From positions 1 through 64,000 of the forward strand of contig CATOPL010000009.1 in assembly GCA_951802115.1 (NCBI GenBank): DNA of 64,000 bases. Reading direction: 5' to 3'. Below, one piece after another: positions 34,942 through 43,389 of this stretch (position 1 is its first letter; every line of letters begins with the position of its first letter). The notes under the pieces were generated by a model, which was not told where the DNA came from, did not search any database, and worked only from the letters and a program-made list of their open reading frames with translations. The position numbers and the translations under genes are program-made. This stretch comes from an uncultured Lachnospiraceae bacterium. Its GTDB lineage: Bacteria; Bacillota; Clostridia; Lachnospirales; Lachnospiraceae.

Positions 34942-36522
34942 CTACCGTCCGAATTCACTGAGTACCAAATCTTCGTTACGATCCAGTGTCATGCCGATGC
35001 TCCAGCTGTTGATCCACAGAAGCAGCGGGCGTCCTTTCAGATCACGGATTTTTTTCATATCGGATGTCCCGCTGATCTTATCCATATCGATTTCCTCATT
35101 TTCAATCCAGCGAATATGCTCATATGGTAAGTTTTCCAGACGAATCTCCACATTATACTCATTATTAAGACGATATTTCAATACATCAAACTGCAGAACG
35201 CCCACAACACCTACAATGATTTCTTCCATACCGGTATTGTACTCCTGAAAAATCTGGATTGCTCCTTCCTGCGCAATCTGTTCAATCCCTTTGACGAACT
35301 GTTTGCGTTTCATGGTATCCATCTGACGCACTCTTGCAAAATGCTCCGGAGCAAATGTAGGAATCCCTTCATACTGTATTTTCTTGCCTGGAAGACATAC
35401 CGTATCTCCAATCGAGAAAATACCCGGATCAAAAAGCCCGATGATGTCGCCGGCATAGGCCTCTTCCACAATCTTCCGGTCCTGAGCCATCATCTGCTGC
35501 GGCTGAGACAGACGGATCTTTTTATTTTCCTGCACATGCATAACTTCCATGCCCGCGTCAAATTTTCCGGAACAGATCCTCATAAAAGCGATCCGGTCCC
35601 GATGAGCCTTGTTCATATTCGCCTGAATCTTAAAAATAAACCCGGAAAACCCTTCTTCCATGGGATCAATCATTCCCGTATCCGCTTTCCTGGGAAGCGG
35701 AGAAGTAGTCATCTTCAGAAAATGCTTCAGAAAAATTTCCACGCCAAAGTTCGTCAGCGCAGAGCCAAAAAACACCGGAGACAGCTCCCCTTTGTCCACC
35801 AGACTCTGATCGAATTCTGCGCTGGCGCCGTCGAGCAGGTCAATCTCATCCAGAAGCTTCTCTTTCTGCCCTTCCAGCAGCACTCCGTCCGCCTCTTCGA
35901 TCGACAGTACCTGATCGGCGCCTTCTTTCGTCCCTTTTTCCGTATCTGAAAACACATGAATTTTCTCACTGGCACGGTCATAAACGCCTTTGAATTCCTT
36001 GCCGGAACCAATCGGCCAGTTGACAGGGCAGGTAGCAATACCAAGCTCTTTCTCAATATCATCCAGCAATTCATAAGTATCCATGGCGTCCCGGTCCATT
36101 TTATTAATAAATGTAAAAATGGGAATATGGCGCATAACGCACACTTTAAACAGTTTCCGGGTCTGCGCTTCCACGCCCTTGGAACCGTCGATAACCATGA
36201 CGGCAGAGTCCGCCGCCATCAAAGTCCGATAAGTATCCTCCGAAAAATCCTGATGTCCCGGCGTGTCCAGAATATTGATACAGTAATTGTCATAATTAAA
36301 CTGAAGAACAGAAGAAGTAACAGAGATTCCTCTCTCTTTTTCAATTTCCATCCAGTCCGACACCGCGTGCCTGGCCGTCGCCTTTCCTTTTACCGATCCC
36401 GCCAGATTAATAGCGCCTCCATATAATAAGAACTTTTCCGTCAGAGTCGTCTTGCCCGCATCCGGGTGGGAGATGATCGCAAAAGTCCGTCTCTTCTCTA
36501 TCTCTTTCCTGATATCCGCCAC
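34942..36522 (-). CDS. prfC: Peptide chain release factor 3
   Basis: The 526-residue GTPase has the G1 loop SHPDAGKTTLTEK, switch regions GISVTSSVLQF and DTPGHQDFSEDTYR, and NKMD. It is an EF-G-like translation factor that recycles RF1 and RF2 after termination. The start is a GTG behind GGAGGAAATATC. Domains 2 and 3 (residues about 280-526) are complete. It is a single gene. Confidence 0.95.
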   Translation of the reverse strand: MADIRKEIEKRRTFAIISHPDAGKTTLTEKFLLYGGAINLAGSVKGKATARHAVSDWMEIEKERGISVTSSVLQFNYDNYCINILDTPGHQDFSEDTYRTLMAADSAVMVIDGSKGVEAQTRKLFKVCVMRHIPIFTFINKMDRDAMDTYELLDDIEKELGIATCPVNWPIGSGKEFKGVYDRASEKIHVFSDTEKGTKEGADQVLSIEEADGVLLEGQKEKLLDEIDLLDGASAEFDQSLVDKGELSPVFFGSALTNFGVEIFLKHFLKMTTSPLPRKADTGMIDPMEEGFSGFIFKIQANMNKAHRDRIAFMRICSGKFDAGMEVMHVQENKKIRLSQPQQMMAQDRKIVEEAYAGDIIGLFDPGIFSIGDTVCLPGKKIQYEGIPTFAPEHFARVRQMDTMKRKQFVKGIEQIAQEGAIQIFQEYNTGMEEIIVGVVGVLQFDVLKYRLNNEYNVEIRLENLPYEHIRWIENEEIDMDKISGTSDMKKIRDLKGRPLLLWINSWSIGMTLDRNEDLVLSEFGR

Positions 36523-36642
36523 GATATTTCCTCCTGATATTTAAGTACCGTAATTTGCATATATTCTGTACCAGTATATGGCAGGCATTCTGATGTGTCA
36601 AGGAGAAGGAACAGAATTTTCAGACACACCCGGCGATGCAGT

Positions 36643-36699
36643 AAAACTGCCGCAGAACACTGTTTTCGGAACAAATTCCGAAACAGTGTTCTGCGGCAG
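36643..36699 (-). terminator. Long hairpin terminator of the 36750-37688 gene
   Basis: A 24-bp stem with one bulged T (arms starting at 36647 and ending at 36699, AACACTGTTT / AAACAGTGTT in the middle) has a 4-base loop. On the minus strand it is followed by TTTTAC. It may also stop plus-strand readthrough. Confidence 0.8.
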
Positions 36700-36749
36700 C
36701 GGCAATCCTTCTGTCAATGGTTTCTCGGCCCAAAGCCGGCGCAGACCTT

Positions 36750-37688
36750 TTACATCTCACATATTTTCATCCATTCAATCAAAATCCCTTTTTCACCGCA
36801 CTCCGGACAGGTATAAGTTCCATAATAATACGGTATTTTCCACTCCTCCTCGATTCCAAGCTCATGCGCCAGGTTAGAAAACCAGAGATAAGTATTCTCA
36901 AAACTTTTTCCGTCCCATTTCCCGATTACCGATTCAGCAGGCTCGATCTTTTCCTTCATCAGTTCCTCTTCATAAAAACCGTCTTCCATCTCCTCGTCAA
37001 AATAATCGCACTCCGGACAGGCGACAGGCGTCTGCTCCCAGCTTCCCATTACCAGCTGGAACGCCGCTCCCGGATCGCCGAAAATCGCCAGCAGCGCAGT
37101 GACGAAATACTTAAGCTCCTCTTTTTCTTGTTTTTTAAGTTCTTCCAGATACCGCGCCAGAAATTCCTCCGTTATACTCCGCAAAACCTTTTTACTAATC
37201 TGATAGCTGTACAGAATTTCTTTGGGAATCACTGATTCGCAATTCTCTTCCTCCGGCGAACTGTCGGTAGAAAGAATGATTCCCGCCTGTTCTATGATCA
37301 GCATCTGCCATCTGAAATCCTGTTCCCTTCGCTTTTTCTCCAACAGCAAGACCAGATACGGCATCGCCAGATAAGTAGCGCTGTAAAACGAAAGCTGATG
37401 GGACAGATTTTCGCACAAATTGTCGAAATTGATCCGATCATCACCCTTTTCCTCAAAATCCAGGCGGACGATCTTATCCATCTGTGGAACAAGCTCCCGG
37501 GGACAGAATAAAAACGCCACGTTCTCCCGCACTTCACCGTAAGCTCCATGATACTCCTCCCACAGCGGGGAGTGGAACGGTATCGGACGCAGCTGTTCCC
37601 GAAGCTTTTGCACCTCTGTCAAAGAGTTTTCAATCTCCTTCTTCCATAAATCCGACCATTCTTTGTCCGTCATCGTTTTTTCTGACAT
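36750..37688 (-). CDS. Hypothetical protein with two CPxC pairs
   Basis: I do not recognise this 312-residue soluble, acidic, helix-rich protein. The first two thirds have charged amphipathic helices (EVQKLREQLRPIPFHSPLWEEY, LLEKKRREQDFRWQ). The last third carries CPECDYF and, near the C-terminus, CPECGEKG, two CPxC pairs that could bind one zinc ion. The start at 37688 is the second of two adjacent ATGs and fits GGAGG spacing best. It is a single gene with its own terminator. Its look is that of a lineage-specific accessory or immunity-like protein, but no function is supported. Confidence 0.75.
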   Translation of the reverse strand: MSEKTMTDKEWSDLWKKEIENSLTEVQKLREQLRPIPFHSPLWEEYHGAYGEVRENVAFLFCPRELVPQMDKIVRLDFEEKGDDRINFDNLCENLSHQLSFYSATYLAMPYLVLLLEKKRREQDFRWQMLIIEQAGIILSTDSSPEEENCESVIPKEILYSYQISKKVLRSITEEFLARYLEELKKQEKEELKYFVTALLAIFGDPGAAFQLVMGSWEQTPVACPECDYFDEEMEDGFYEEELMKEKIEPAESVIGKWDGKSFENTYLWFSNLAHELGIEEEWKIPYYYGTYTCPECGEKGILIEWMKICEM

Positions 37689-38061
37689 CATTTCCTCCAT
37701 TCTGAAACATTTACCGTGTTTCCTGCAAATTTATCTCTGCAGACAAATAATTAAATTTATTATACCACATCTGTTTCTTGAGAATGAAAATTTTCATAAA
37801 TATCTCCTTATAAATGATCATACGACTGGACATTGATGCTACATAGATATTGTCGTTGCTCTGCTCATACTGCCGCCGGTACAGACCCTGATTCTTTGTA
37901 CCTGCATTTTTTATTCATAATCTGCTCCTCTTCGTAGAAAAGTCAAATACTTTTTTCAACTTGCGGCTTTACAGAAAAAAGTTTATAATTACAGCAGCCG
38001 GTCAGATTGCCGTACTATAAACCTTTATTCCTGTAAAATGATGAAAAACAAGGAGAACACT
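37689..38061. other. Divergent intergenic region, promoter only
   Basis: This AT-rich stretch holds the promoter of the exported protein gene at 37961-37989. Nothing else was recognised on either strand. Confidence 0.5.
37961..37989 (+). promoter_or_regulatory. Promoter of the exported hypothetical gene
   Basis: TTGCGG (37961-37966), a 17-base spacer and TATAAT (37984-37989). Confidence 0.65.
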
Positions 38062-38985
38062 ATGAAAAAAAAGAAAATCCTGTTTCTTCTGTTTTTATTT
38101 CTGTTCCTCACAGCGGCTGCTCTGATGCAGGAATCAACGCCCCCGTATGATACGGTCTATTACACAGATGATTATGCCGAAATCTATAAAGAACAGCTTC
38201 AGACAATATTCGGAGAAGATTACCAGATCAGCGGGAAAGAAACCGTTCGGATTATGGGAGAAGACTGCGGTTGCGGATATCACTCCGACGGCTATGAGTA
38301 CTATACGTGGAACATTTCATATCAGGATGAAAACGGCTACGTCTTTACACAGACCTTAGACAATATGACAAGTCTGGAACTTCAGCAGCTCTCCTGGCTG
38401 GATCATCATCTGTGCCAATACTACCGGCAAAAATATCTGAATGATTTTTTTGAGGAGGGAATTTTTGAAGACCTGCCCACAGACGAAGACTCCGGTAAAA
38501 GCTATTGCTACGTAACCGTCGGGAATCCGGTAGGAAGTTATTCCGGCGATCAGAAAGAGGAATTCAAAAGAATTCAGGCGGCTGGAAAAAAATACAAAGA
38601 GCAACTGATACAGCGCCTGCAGGAAGAAGCGCATCTTTTCCGTCTGTCAAAAACAGACTATGAAAATATTTTTAGCCGTTTCCCGATCACAGTCAGGTTC
38701 CATTTAAGTATTGACGACGAAACGCTCTCTGGCTCCGAAAAGGCTGATTTTGAAAAAAGAGCCCGGGAAATGACGCTGGAGATGATCGAAGCCCTTAAAC
38801 AAGAAACCGGCGGCGCCTGCAATCTAAGAGTACAAATGTGCAGCGCAAATGGCCACTGCAACCTTTACGACGGTTCCAGAGACTGGCGTTATTTTATCCT
38901 CCGGGGAGAACAGATTTATCCTGAAGATAGCTTCGACGGTTTTGACTGGGAGTTTTTCTACGCTTTCGAAGGAATCTACTGGTAA
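38062..38985 (+). CDS. Exported hypothetical protein
   Basis: The 307-residue protein has a signal sequence or membrane anchor (KKKKILFLLFLFLFLTAAALM, residues 2-22) without a lipobox cysteine. The remainder is acidic and rich in Tyr, Asp and Glu, with cysteines in EDCGCGYHSDGYEYY and near the C-terminus (GGACNLRVQMCSANGHCNLYDG), which could form disulfides outside the cell. The ATG at 38062 follows AAGGAGAACACT; an ATG at 38038 has no ribosome site. I do not recognise the family. It is a single gene next to a degraded mobile-element scar. Confidence 0.75.
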   Translation: MKKKKILFLLFLFLFLTAAALMQESTPPYDTVYYTDDYAEIYKEQLQTIFGEDYQISGKETVRIMGEDCGCGYHSDGYEYYTWNISYQDENGYVFTQTLDNMTSLELQQLSWLDHHLCQYYRQKYLNDFFEEGIFEDLPTDEDSGKSYCYVTVGNPVGSYSGDQKEEFKRIQAAGKKYKEQLIQRLQEEAHLFRLSKTDYENIFSRFPITVRFHLSIDDETLSGSEKADFEKRAREMTLEMIEALKQETGGACNLRVQMCSANGHCNLYDGSRDWRYFILRGEQIYPEDSFDGFDWEFFYAFEGIYW

Positions 38986-39046
38986 CAGATTTTTTTCAAA
39001 ACAGGGGTTGACATTTTCAAAAATGCGTGCATACTACTGCTCGTAA

Positions 39047-39733
39047 AGCAAAGGCGCTTTGGAGGTATCATATCATGTGACGATAACGGCCAATTCCAAT
39101 GTGAAGTATGATTTGATTGGAAAGCTGGTCGATGGAACCGGGCTGACCCGCAAAACCCTTGTCGCCATTCTGAAAGGCATCCAGCCTGCTGTATTCAGTC
39201 AGTTTAAGGATAACCCGGAGGAGTTTATCGTTAAAGCCGCCGCCCTCATCAACGATGAAAAAGCAACGGCGGTCATTGAGCATATCACCTATGATGTTCT
39301 GGATAATCATTATGGCACAGATGTCTTTACTGACCCGACTATCAAGGGCAGGCTTGGCGTAAACGCGATGAAAACTAAAAAGCGCCTATATGATCATATC
39401 GTTTATGACTCAACCGGGGAACGGGATTTTGTCGCCGAACTTGATATAAACACCAATGTGGCAGTCTATGTGAAACTGCCAGATGGATTTTACATTGCAA
39501 CGCCGGTGGGCCATTATAACCCGGACCGGGCTATCGCTTTTTATGAGGGAACTGTCAAACACATTTATTTTGTAGCAGAAACGAAAGGCTCTATGCGTTC
39601 TATACAGCTGCATCTGATTGAGCAATCCAAAATCCATTGTGCCAGAGAACACTTCAAAGCCATTTCCGGCGACGGAGTAGTTTACGATGTGGTGGACAGC
39701 TACAAATCGCTGTTGGAAAAGGTTATGCAGTAA
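39047..39733 (+). pseudogene. Type III restriction enzyme (Res subunit) C-terminal fragment
   Basis: About 225 codons match the end of type III restriction endonuclease Res subunits: YDLIGKLVDGTGLTRKTLVAILKGI, TDPTIKGRLGVNAMKTKKRLYDHIVYDS, GERDFVAELD, AVYVKLPDGFYIATPVGHYNPDRAIAFYEG and VKHIYFVAETKGSMRS. The PDxxIAF...ETKG pattern is part of the nuclease domain. The helicase domain that should precede it is absent, a stop lies in frame at 39044-39046, and no methylase (Mod) gene is present. It is therefore a truncated remnant, not an active enzyme. Confidence 0.8.
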
Positions 39734-39751
39734 CAGTTTCACTATCTCGCA

Positions 39752-40005
39752 AGCAGAGTCTTTGTTCCCACAAAGACTCTATCCGGGAGCAGACCCTTTA
39801 CAGGCGTGTTCTGGAATGCGTACAGCAGACCTTGATTTATGTACGACTGTTCAGGGATGATTTCATCCAGGAGATGCTGCTGCAGGATGAAGCCAACCGG
39901 AAAGTAGAACTGGCACAAAAACGGAAAGCCTTGTCCGATGCACAGAAGCGCATGGAGGGTTTGGACAGGATTATCCAACGACTTTATGAGAATTCCGCTG
40001 CATAA
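39752..40005 (+). pseudogene. Large serine recombinase C-terminal fragment
   Basis: The reading CSHKDSIREQTLYRRVLECVQQTL, LFRDDFIQEMLLQDEANRKVELAQKRKAL, and DAQKRMEGLDRIIQRLYENSAA matches the zinc-ribbon tail and coiled coil of transposon-type large serine recombinases. The resolvase and recombinase domains are missing. It directly follows the Res fragment in another frame, so both are leftovers of one or more mobile elements that have been deleted. Confidence 0.65.
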
Positions 40006-40030
40006 ACCAGAATTGTCTTTCGACACAACA

Positions 40031-40060
40031 CAACCGGCGTGACTTATGCCTCGCCGGTTG
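40031..40060. terminator. Hairpin at the end of the mobile-element scar
   Basis: A perfect 9-bp stem (CAACCGGCG / CGCCGGTTG) with a 12-base loop. A TTTTT run follows on the plus strand only after nine further bases, so terminator function is uncertain. Confidence 0.4.
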
Positions 40061-40152
40061 AATGGAACTTTTTATAATATTTCCTTATGTGCCTCCATCT
40101 AAGCTTGACAGGGTCTTTGACTCTCACGACGAACGCGCATATTGACTGTTGT

Positions 40153-40944
40153 TCACTCCGCCGCATAATTCAGGCGAACTGTAACTGTCGCCGTTTTATA
40201 ACGGGATTTTGTATCAAAAGCCCCGTCATAGGTATATTCCCCGGAGCCGGAGTTGGTTGCCGTAATCTGGAATACCCCCAGGCTGGCAGTCAGAAGATCT
40301 CCTCTGTGGCATCCGGTTCCTTCCACCAGAATATCGATTCTCTGCCTTGCGTTATCCGTTGCCTTTTCAATCAGATCAAGTTTTACTTCATCCAGCGTCG
40401 TACAGTAATATTCCGGAGAGTACGAAGCAAATTCAATACCGGACTCAATCAGCTTTGTAATGTCTCTGGACACCACCTCTACTTTGTCAATGTCGCTGGA
40501 CGTCACCGTCAGACTCTGATAAAGATCATATCCGTCCGGATAATCTCTGACATAGTTGCCGTTCTCGTCATATTCGGTCCGGTAGCGCTGAGAGATGTCC
40601 ACCGAGCTGAATACCAGTTCCTCTTCGTTCACTCCATTGCTCAGCAGATATTCTTTGACTACTTCCGCATCATTTTTTATAACCTCATAAGCTTCCTTCG
40701 TCGTCAGTCCATATGCGGAAAAACTGCCCCTCCACACAATCAGATCAGACTCAAAATCACAGCTCGCCGACCCTGTCGCTGTCAGTCCGTCTCCGCCTCC
40801 GTACGTCTTGTACCTGACAAATCCATTGGATGCGATCGTCACACAGACTACCGCCGCAGCGGCAATGATCAGTGCCACAACCACTGCAGGCCATCCTCCC
40901 TGCATCTGAAATTTTCTCATGCCTTCACTCCTGTTTTCCTCCAT
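40153..40944 (-). CDS. SIMPL domain (DUF541) membrane-anchored protein
   Basis: The 263-residue protein has a short cytosolic start, one membrane segment (about 19-41) and an external SIMPL/DUF541 domain. Family marks are GSASCDFESDLIVWRGSFSAYG, a central QSLTVTSSDIDKVEVV, the ARQRIDILVEGTGCHRGDLL region, and the last strand VTVRLNYA. SIMPL proteins (Omp28/BP26 relatives) form ring-like assemblies; their function in Firmicutes is poorly known. GGAGGTACTAC precedes the ATG. It appears monocistronic. Confidence 0.85.
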   Translation of the reverse strand: MEENRSEGMRKFQMQGGWPAVVVALIIAAAAVVCVTIASNGFVRYKTYGGGDGLTATGSASCDFESDLIVWRGSFSAYGLTTKEAYEVIKNDAEVVKEYLLSNGVNEEELVFSSVDISQRYRTEYDENGNYVRDYPDGYDLYQSLTVTSSDIDKVEVVSRDITKLIESGIEFASYSPEYYCTTLDEVKLDLIEKATDNARQRIDILVEGTGCHRGDLLTASLGVFQITATNSGSGEYTYDGAFDTKSRYKTATVTVRLNYAAE

Positions 40945-41091
40945 GTAGTACCTCCTGCCTGTCCGTTCCCTTACATACTCTGTATCGGGAATCCATTGTT
41001 TTATTCAGCATAACACTATCCCGCAGAGATTTCTACAGATTCTGAAAAATGATGCAAAAGTGATGCAAGCACGCTGAAATTCTCATCTGTT

Positions 41092-42429
41092 TTACACAAT
41101 CAGTCCCCGCATTCTGGCCCATGTATTATAGATTTGCGTCCAGTGTTCGACAGGAAAAACGCATACCAGGCAAAGCAGCACAGCTCCCGCAATCACGCAC
41201 AGCCGCACGGCCGGAAAATCCTTTTTCTGACAGACCATTATGCAGACAAACACCAGCCCCATCCAGAACATAAACAAAAGCGGCAGAATTCGATACACTG
41301 TCAGCCCGTAAACACTGATATACATTCCCATCTTACTGACTGCAGTCGCCAGCAGAAGCAGCGTAAGCACAGCTAACAGGACCGTCAGTTTTCCGAGTCC
41401 TCTGTGCTCTCTTCGGTCCGTCCTGGAGCATACAGCGGATGTTCCGGTAAAAATCAGATTCCATGCCCCGATCTGACACAGCTCAAAAAAACCTCTTCTT
41501 GCATATTCGGAATAAGTAAAACTGTCCGGTATTTTCCCTGTAAACGCGGAAAATAAATAGTTTCCCTGAATAGCTATAAACAGACAGTAGACGATGCAAA
41601 GCACCAGCAGCGCCGTACAGACAGCTGTATTTGGAACCACTCTGACTTTCTTCCCCGCTTCTTCCAGTTTTTCTTCCTGAAACCGGTCTGTATTTCTTTT
41701 ATGAGTCCCGCCGAAAGCCAGACCAAACAGATAACAGGAAATGGGAACCGCAAAGATCATACGGACAAGGATAACCAGCAGGTGGGCGCTGATATAGTCC
41801 GCCAGGCTGCCTGCCAGAGCCTGAAATTCCGCATCCGCACTGGAAAGAAGCGGCAGAACAATCACCAGCACCGGTATTGCCATAACAAATCCCAGTAAAA
41901 CTGCTCCGACTTTTCCGGATTCTTTTTTCTTATGGTTCTCCTGCCCTATTCTCTGAGAAATCACCTGTATCTGACATCCAAAATTGCAGAATGGTACCAC
42001 TGCCAGTGCATTACACCCGTCGAAAAAGACCCACCTGGAAGTTTTTCCATCTTTTAACAGCCTTCCGGATGCTGAAAGCGTCCAATAAGCGGCAACTGCC
42101 AGCAGCGCCAGAAACTGCAGAAAATACAGCACACTCCAGAACGCATACGAAATTCCCACCATCAGCATAACAGCCAGCCAGAACCAGCTCTCTTTCGGCG
42201 GTCTGATCTCTTTTCCCCGCAGATAACTCATCACCACCACTGCATAAAAAACAGTAAATACCGCCAGATTTCTTTCAAAATTGCTGCTGGAACACAAGTA
42301 AATAAATCCATACCCGATCAGCAGATACACTGCCGCAAACAGTCGGTCTACCGGCTCACATGCTTCAAAAATGGGCGCACTAAACCGAGGCAGACATTCC
42401 CGGCCGCCTTTTTGATCATTCATATTCAT
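41092..42429 (-). CDS. DUF4153/DUF4173-family membrane protein
   Basis: The 445-residue polytopic protein has about twelve helices and matches the DUF4153/4173 pattern: a tryptophan-rich first half (SRWVFFDGCNALAVVPFCNF), then RMIFAVPISCYLFGLAFGG and a central loop followed by FTYSEYARRGFFELCQIGAWNLIF, the most conserved part of the family. Function unknown. It follows an HTH gene and a DUF2975 gene on the same strand (gap 46 bp), a combination suggesting a small membrane-stress or signalling unit. Confidence 0.75.
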   Translation of the reverse strand: MNMNDQKGGRECLPRFSAPIFEACEPVDRLFAAVYLLIGYGFIYLCSSSNFERNLAVFTVFYAVVVMSYLRGKEIRPPKESWFWLAVMLMVGISYAFWSVLYFLQFLALLAVAAYWTLSASGRLLKDGKTSRWVFFDGCNALAVVPFCNFGCQIQVISQRIGQENHKKKESGKVGAVLLGFVMAIPVLVIVLPLLSSADAEFQALAGSLADYISAHLLVILVRMIFAVPISCYLFGLAFGGTHKRNTDRFQEEKLEEAGKKVRVVPNTAVCTALLVLCIVYCLFIAIQGNYLFSAFTGKIPDSFTYSEYARRGFFELCQIGAWNLIFTGTSAVCSRTDRREHRGLGKLTVLLAVLTLLLLATAVSKMGMYISVYGLTVYRILPLLFMFWMGLVFVCIMVCQKKDFPAVRLCVIAGAVLLCLVCVFPVEHWTQIYNTWARMRGLIV

Positions 42430-42475
42430 GAATCCTCCTTATTTTCAAATCTGAATCCGAGGCCCGATGCCCGGA

Positions 42476-42733
42476 TCAGGAAAGTCCTTTGACATCTTCA
42501 GACACGCTCTGCTCTGCATCCTGTTGCTCCGTTTCCACATACTCCAGAATATCGCCCGGCTGACAGTCAAGTGCCCGGCAGATGCCGTCCAGGGTACTAA
42601 CTCTGATCGCCTTGGCCTTTCCATTCTTCAAAACAGAAATATTGGCCATCGTAATACCAACCCGTTCCGAAAGTTCTGTAACGCTCATCTTTCGCTTGGC
42701 CAGCATTACATCTATGTTGATGATAATTGCCAT
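42476..42733 (-). CDS. YozG-like Xre-family HTH regulator
   Basis: The 85-residue protein is almost entirely one HTH_26-type domain: IIINIDVMLAKRKMSVTELSERVGITMANISVLKNGKAKAIRVSTLDGICRALDCQPGDILEY. A short acidic tail follows. Such regulators are commonly encoded next to DUF2975 proteins, as here (14-bp gap), and probably control their own operon. Confidence 0.88.
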   Translation of the reverse strand: MAIIINIDVMLAKRKMSVTELSERVGITMANISVLKNGKAKAIRVSTLDGICRALDCQPGDILEYVETEQQDAEQSVSEDVKGLS

Positions 42734-42747
42734 CTGTCTCTCTCCCT

Positions 42748-43230
42748 CTAAATCGTCAGTTCCTGTTCCTCCTGAATCTCACCGGCCCGCTGCACCAGAT
42801 GCGACAAAGCCGCACAAAGTACGGTCAGTGCCACAGAGATAAAAACCGCCAGAAGTACCGGAAAAACCAGCCACACACTTCCCTGATACCATTTGGACAG
42901 AAAAAACCATACTAGAAACCCGACATAAAGCACTGTATCCACAAGCATATACTGACTCATCCGTTTAAGTCGCCAGGCATTTTTTCTGGAGAACGATTCG
43001 TCTCTGCGGATGCTCTCACAGATTTCCCAGAACCGGACCAGGCACATAATTGCCGGCACCGCGCTGATCCAGATCAGAGTGCAGGTTCCTTTGTAACCTC
43101 CTTCACCGGCAGTTTCCACCAGCGGCTCTTGCAGCACCAGCGGCAGAAACCAGAAAACGAAGAGGATAAGCAATACCCCAACTCCGATCGTAATCATTTT
43201 CAGATATCCCGACATCTCCGTCTGTTTCAT
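42748..43230 (-). CDS. DUF2975 membrane protein
   Basis: The 160-residue protein has four helices and the DUF2975 pattern, with ICESIRRDESFSRKNAWRLKRMSQYMLVDTVLY between helices 2 and 3. The start at 43230 has TGGAGGAAAATATT before it. It is the first gene of the DUF2975-HTH-DUF4153 unit, behind a consensus promoter. Function unknown; these proteins are generally paired with a YozG-like regulator. Confidence 0.85.
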   Translation of the reverse strand: MKQTEMSGYLKMITIGVGVLLILFVFWFLPLVLQEPLVETAGEGGYKGTCTLIWISAVPAIMCLVRFWEICESIRRDESFSRKNAWRLKRMSQYMLVDTVLYVGFLVWFFLSKWYQGSVWLVFPVLLAVFISVALTVLCAALSHLVQRAGEIQEEQELTI

Positions 43231-43315
43231 AATATTTTCCTCCATACTGCATCGGCATGCCCCGAATTTTAGTAACCCAAACATAAAAAGATCTTCCGGA
43301 ACTTATCTTTTTCTT

Positions 43316-43344
43316 ATCATAATCTTTTTATTCACAAATGTCAA
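43316..43344 (-). promoter_or_regulatory. Sigma-A promoter of the DUF2975 unit
   Basis: On the minus strand TTGACA (43339-43344), a 17-base spacer and TATGAT (43316-43321), flanked by AT-rich DNA. Confidence 0.8.
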
Positions 43345-43389
43345 TATGTTTTTATTGAATTTCGATAAATATATATTGTTTTTTATATT

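Noticed and set aside
39008..39034. Promoter-like TTGACA and CATACT before the Res fragment
   Set aside because: Spacing is off (16 or 18 bases) and the downstream reading is a truncated remnant, so it is at most a leftover of the mobile element.
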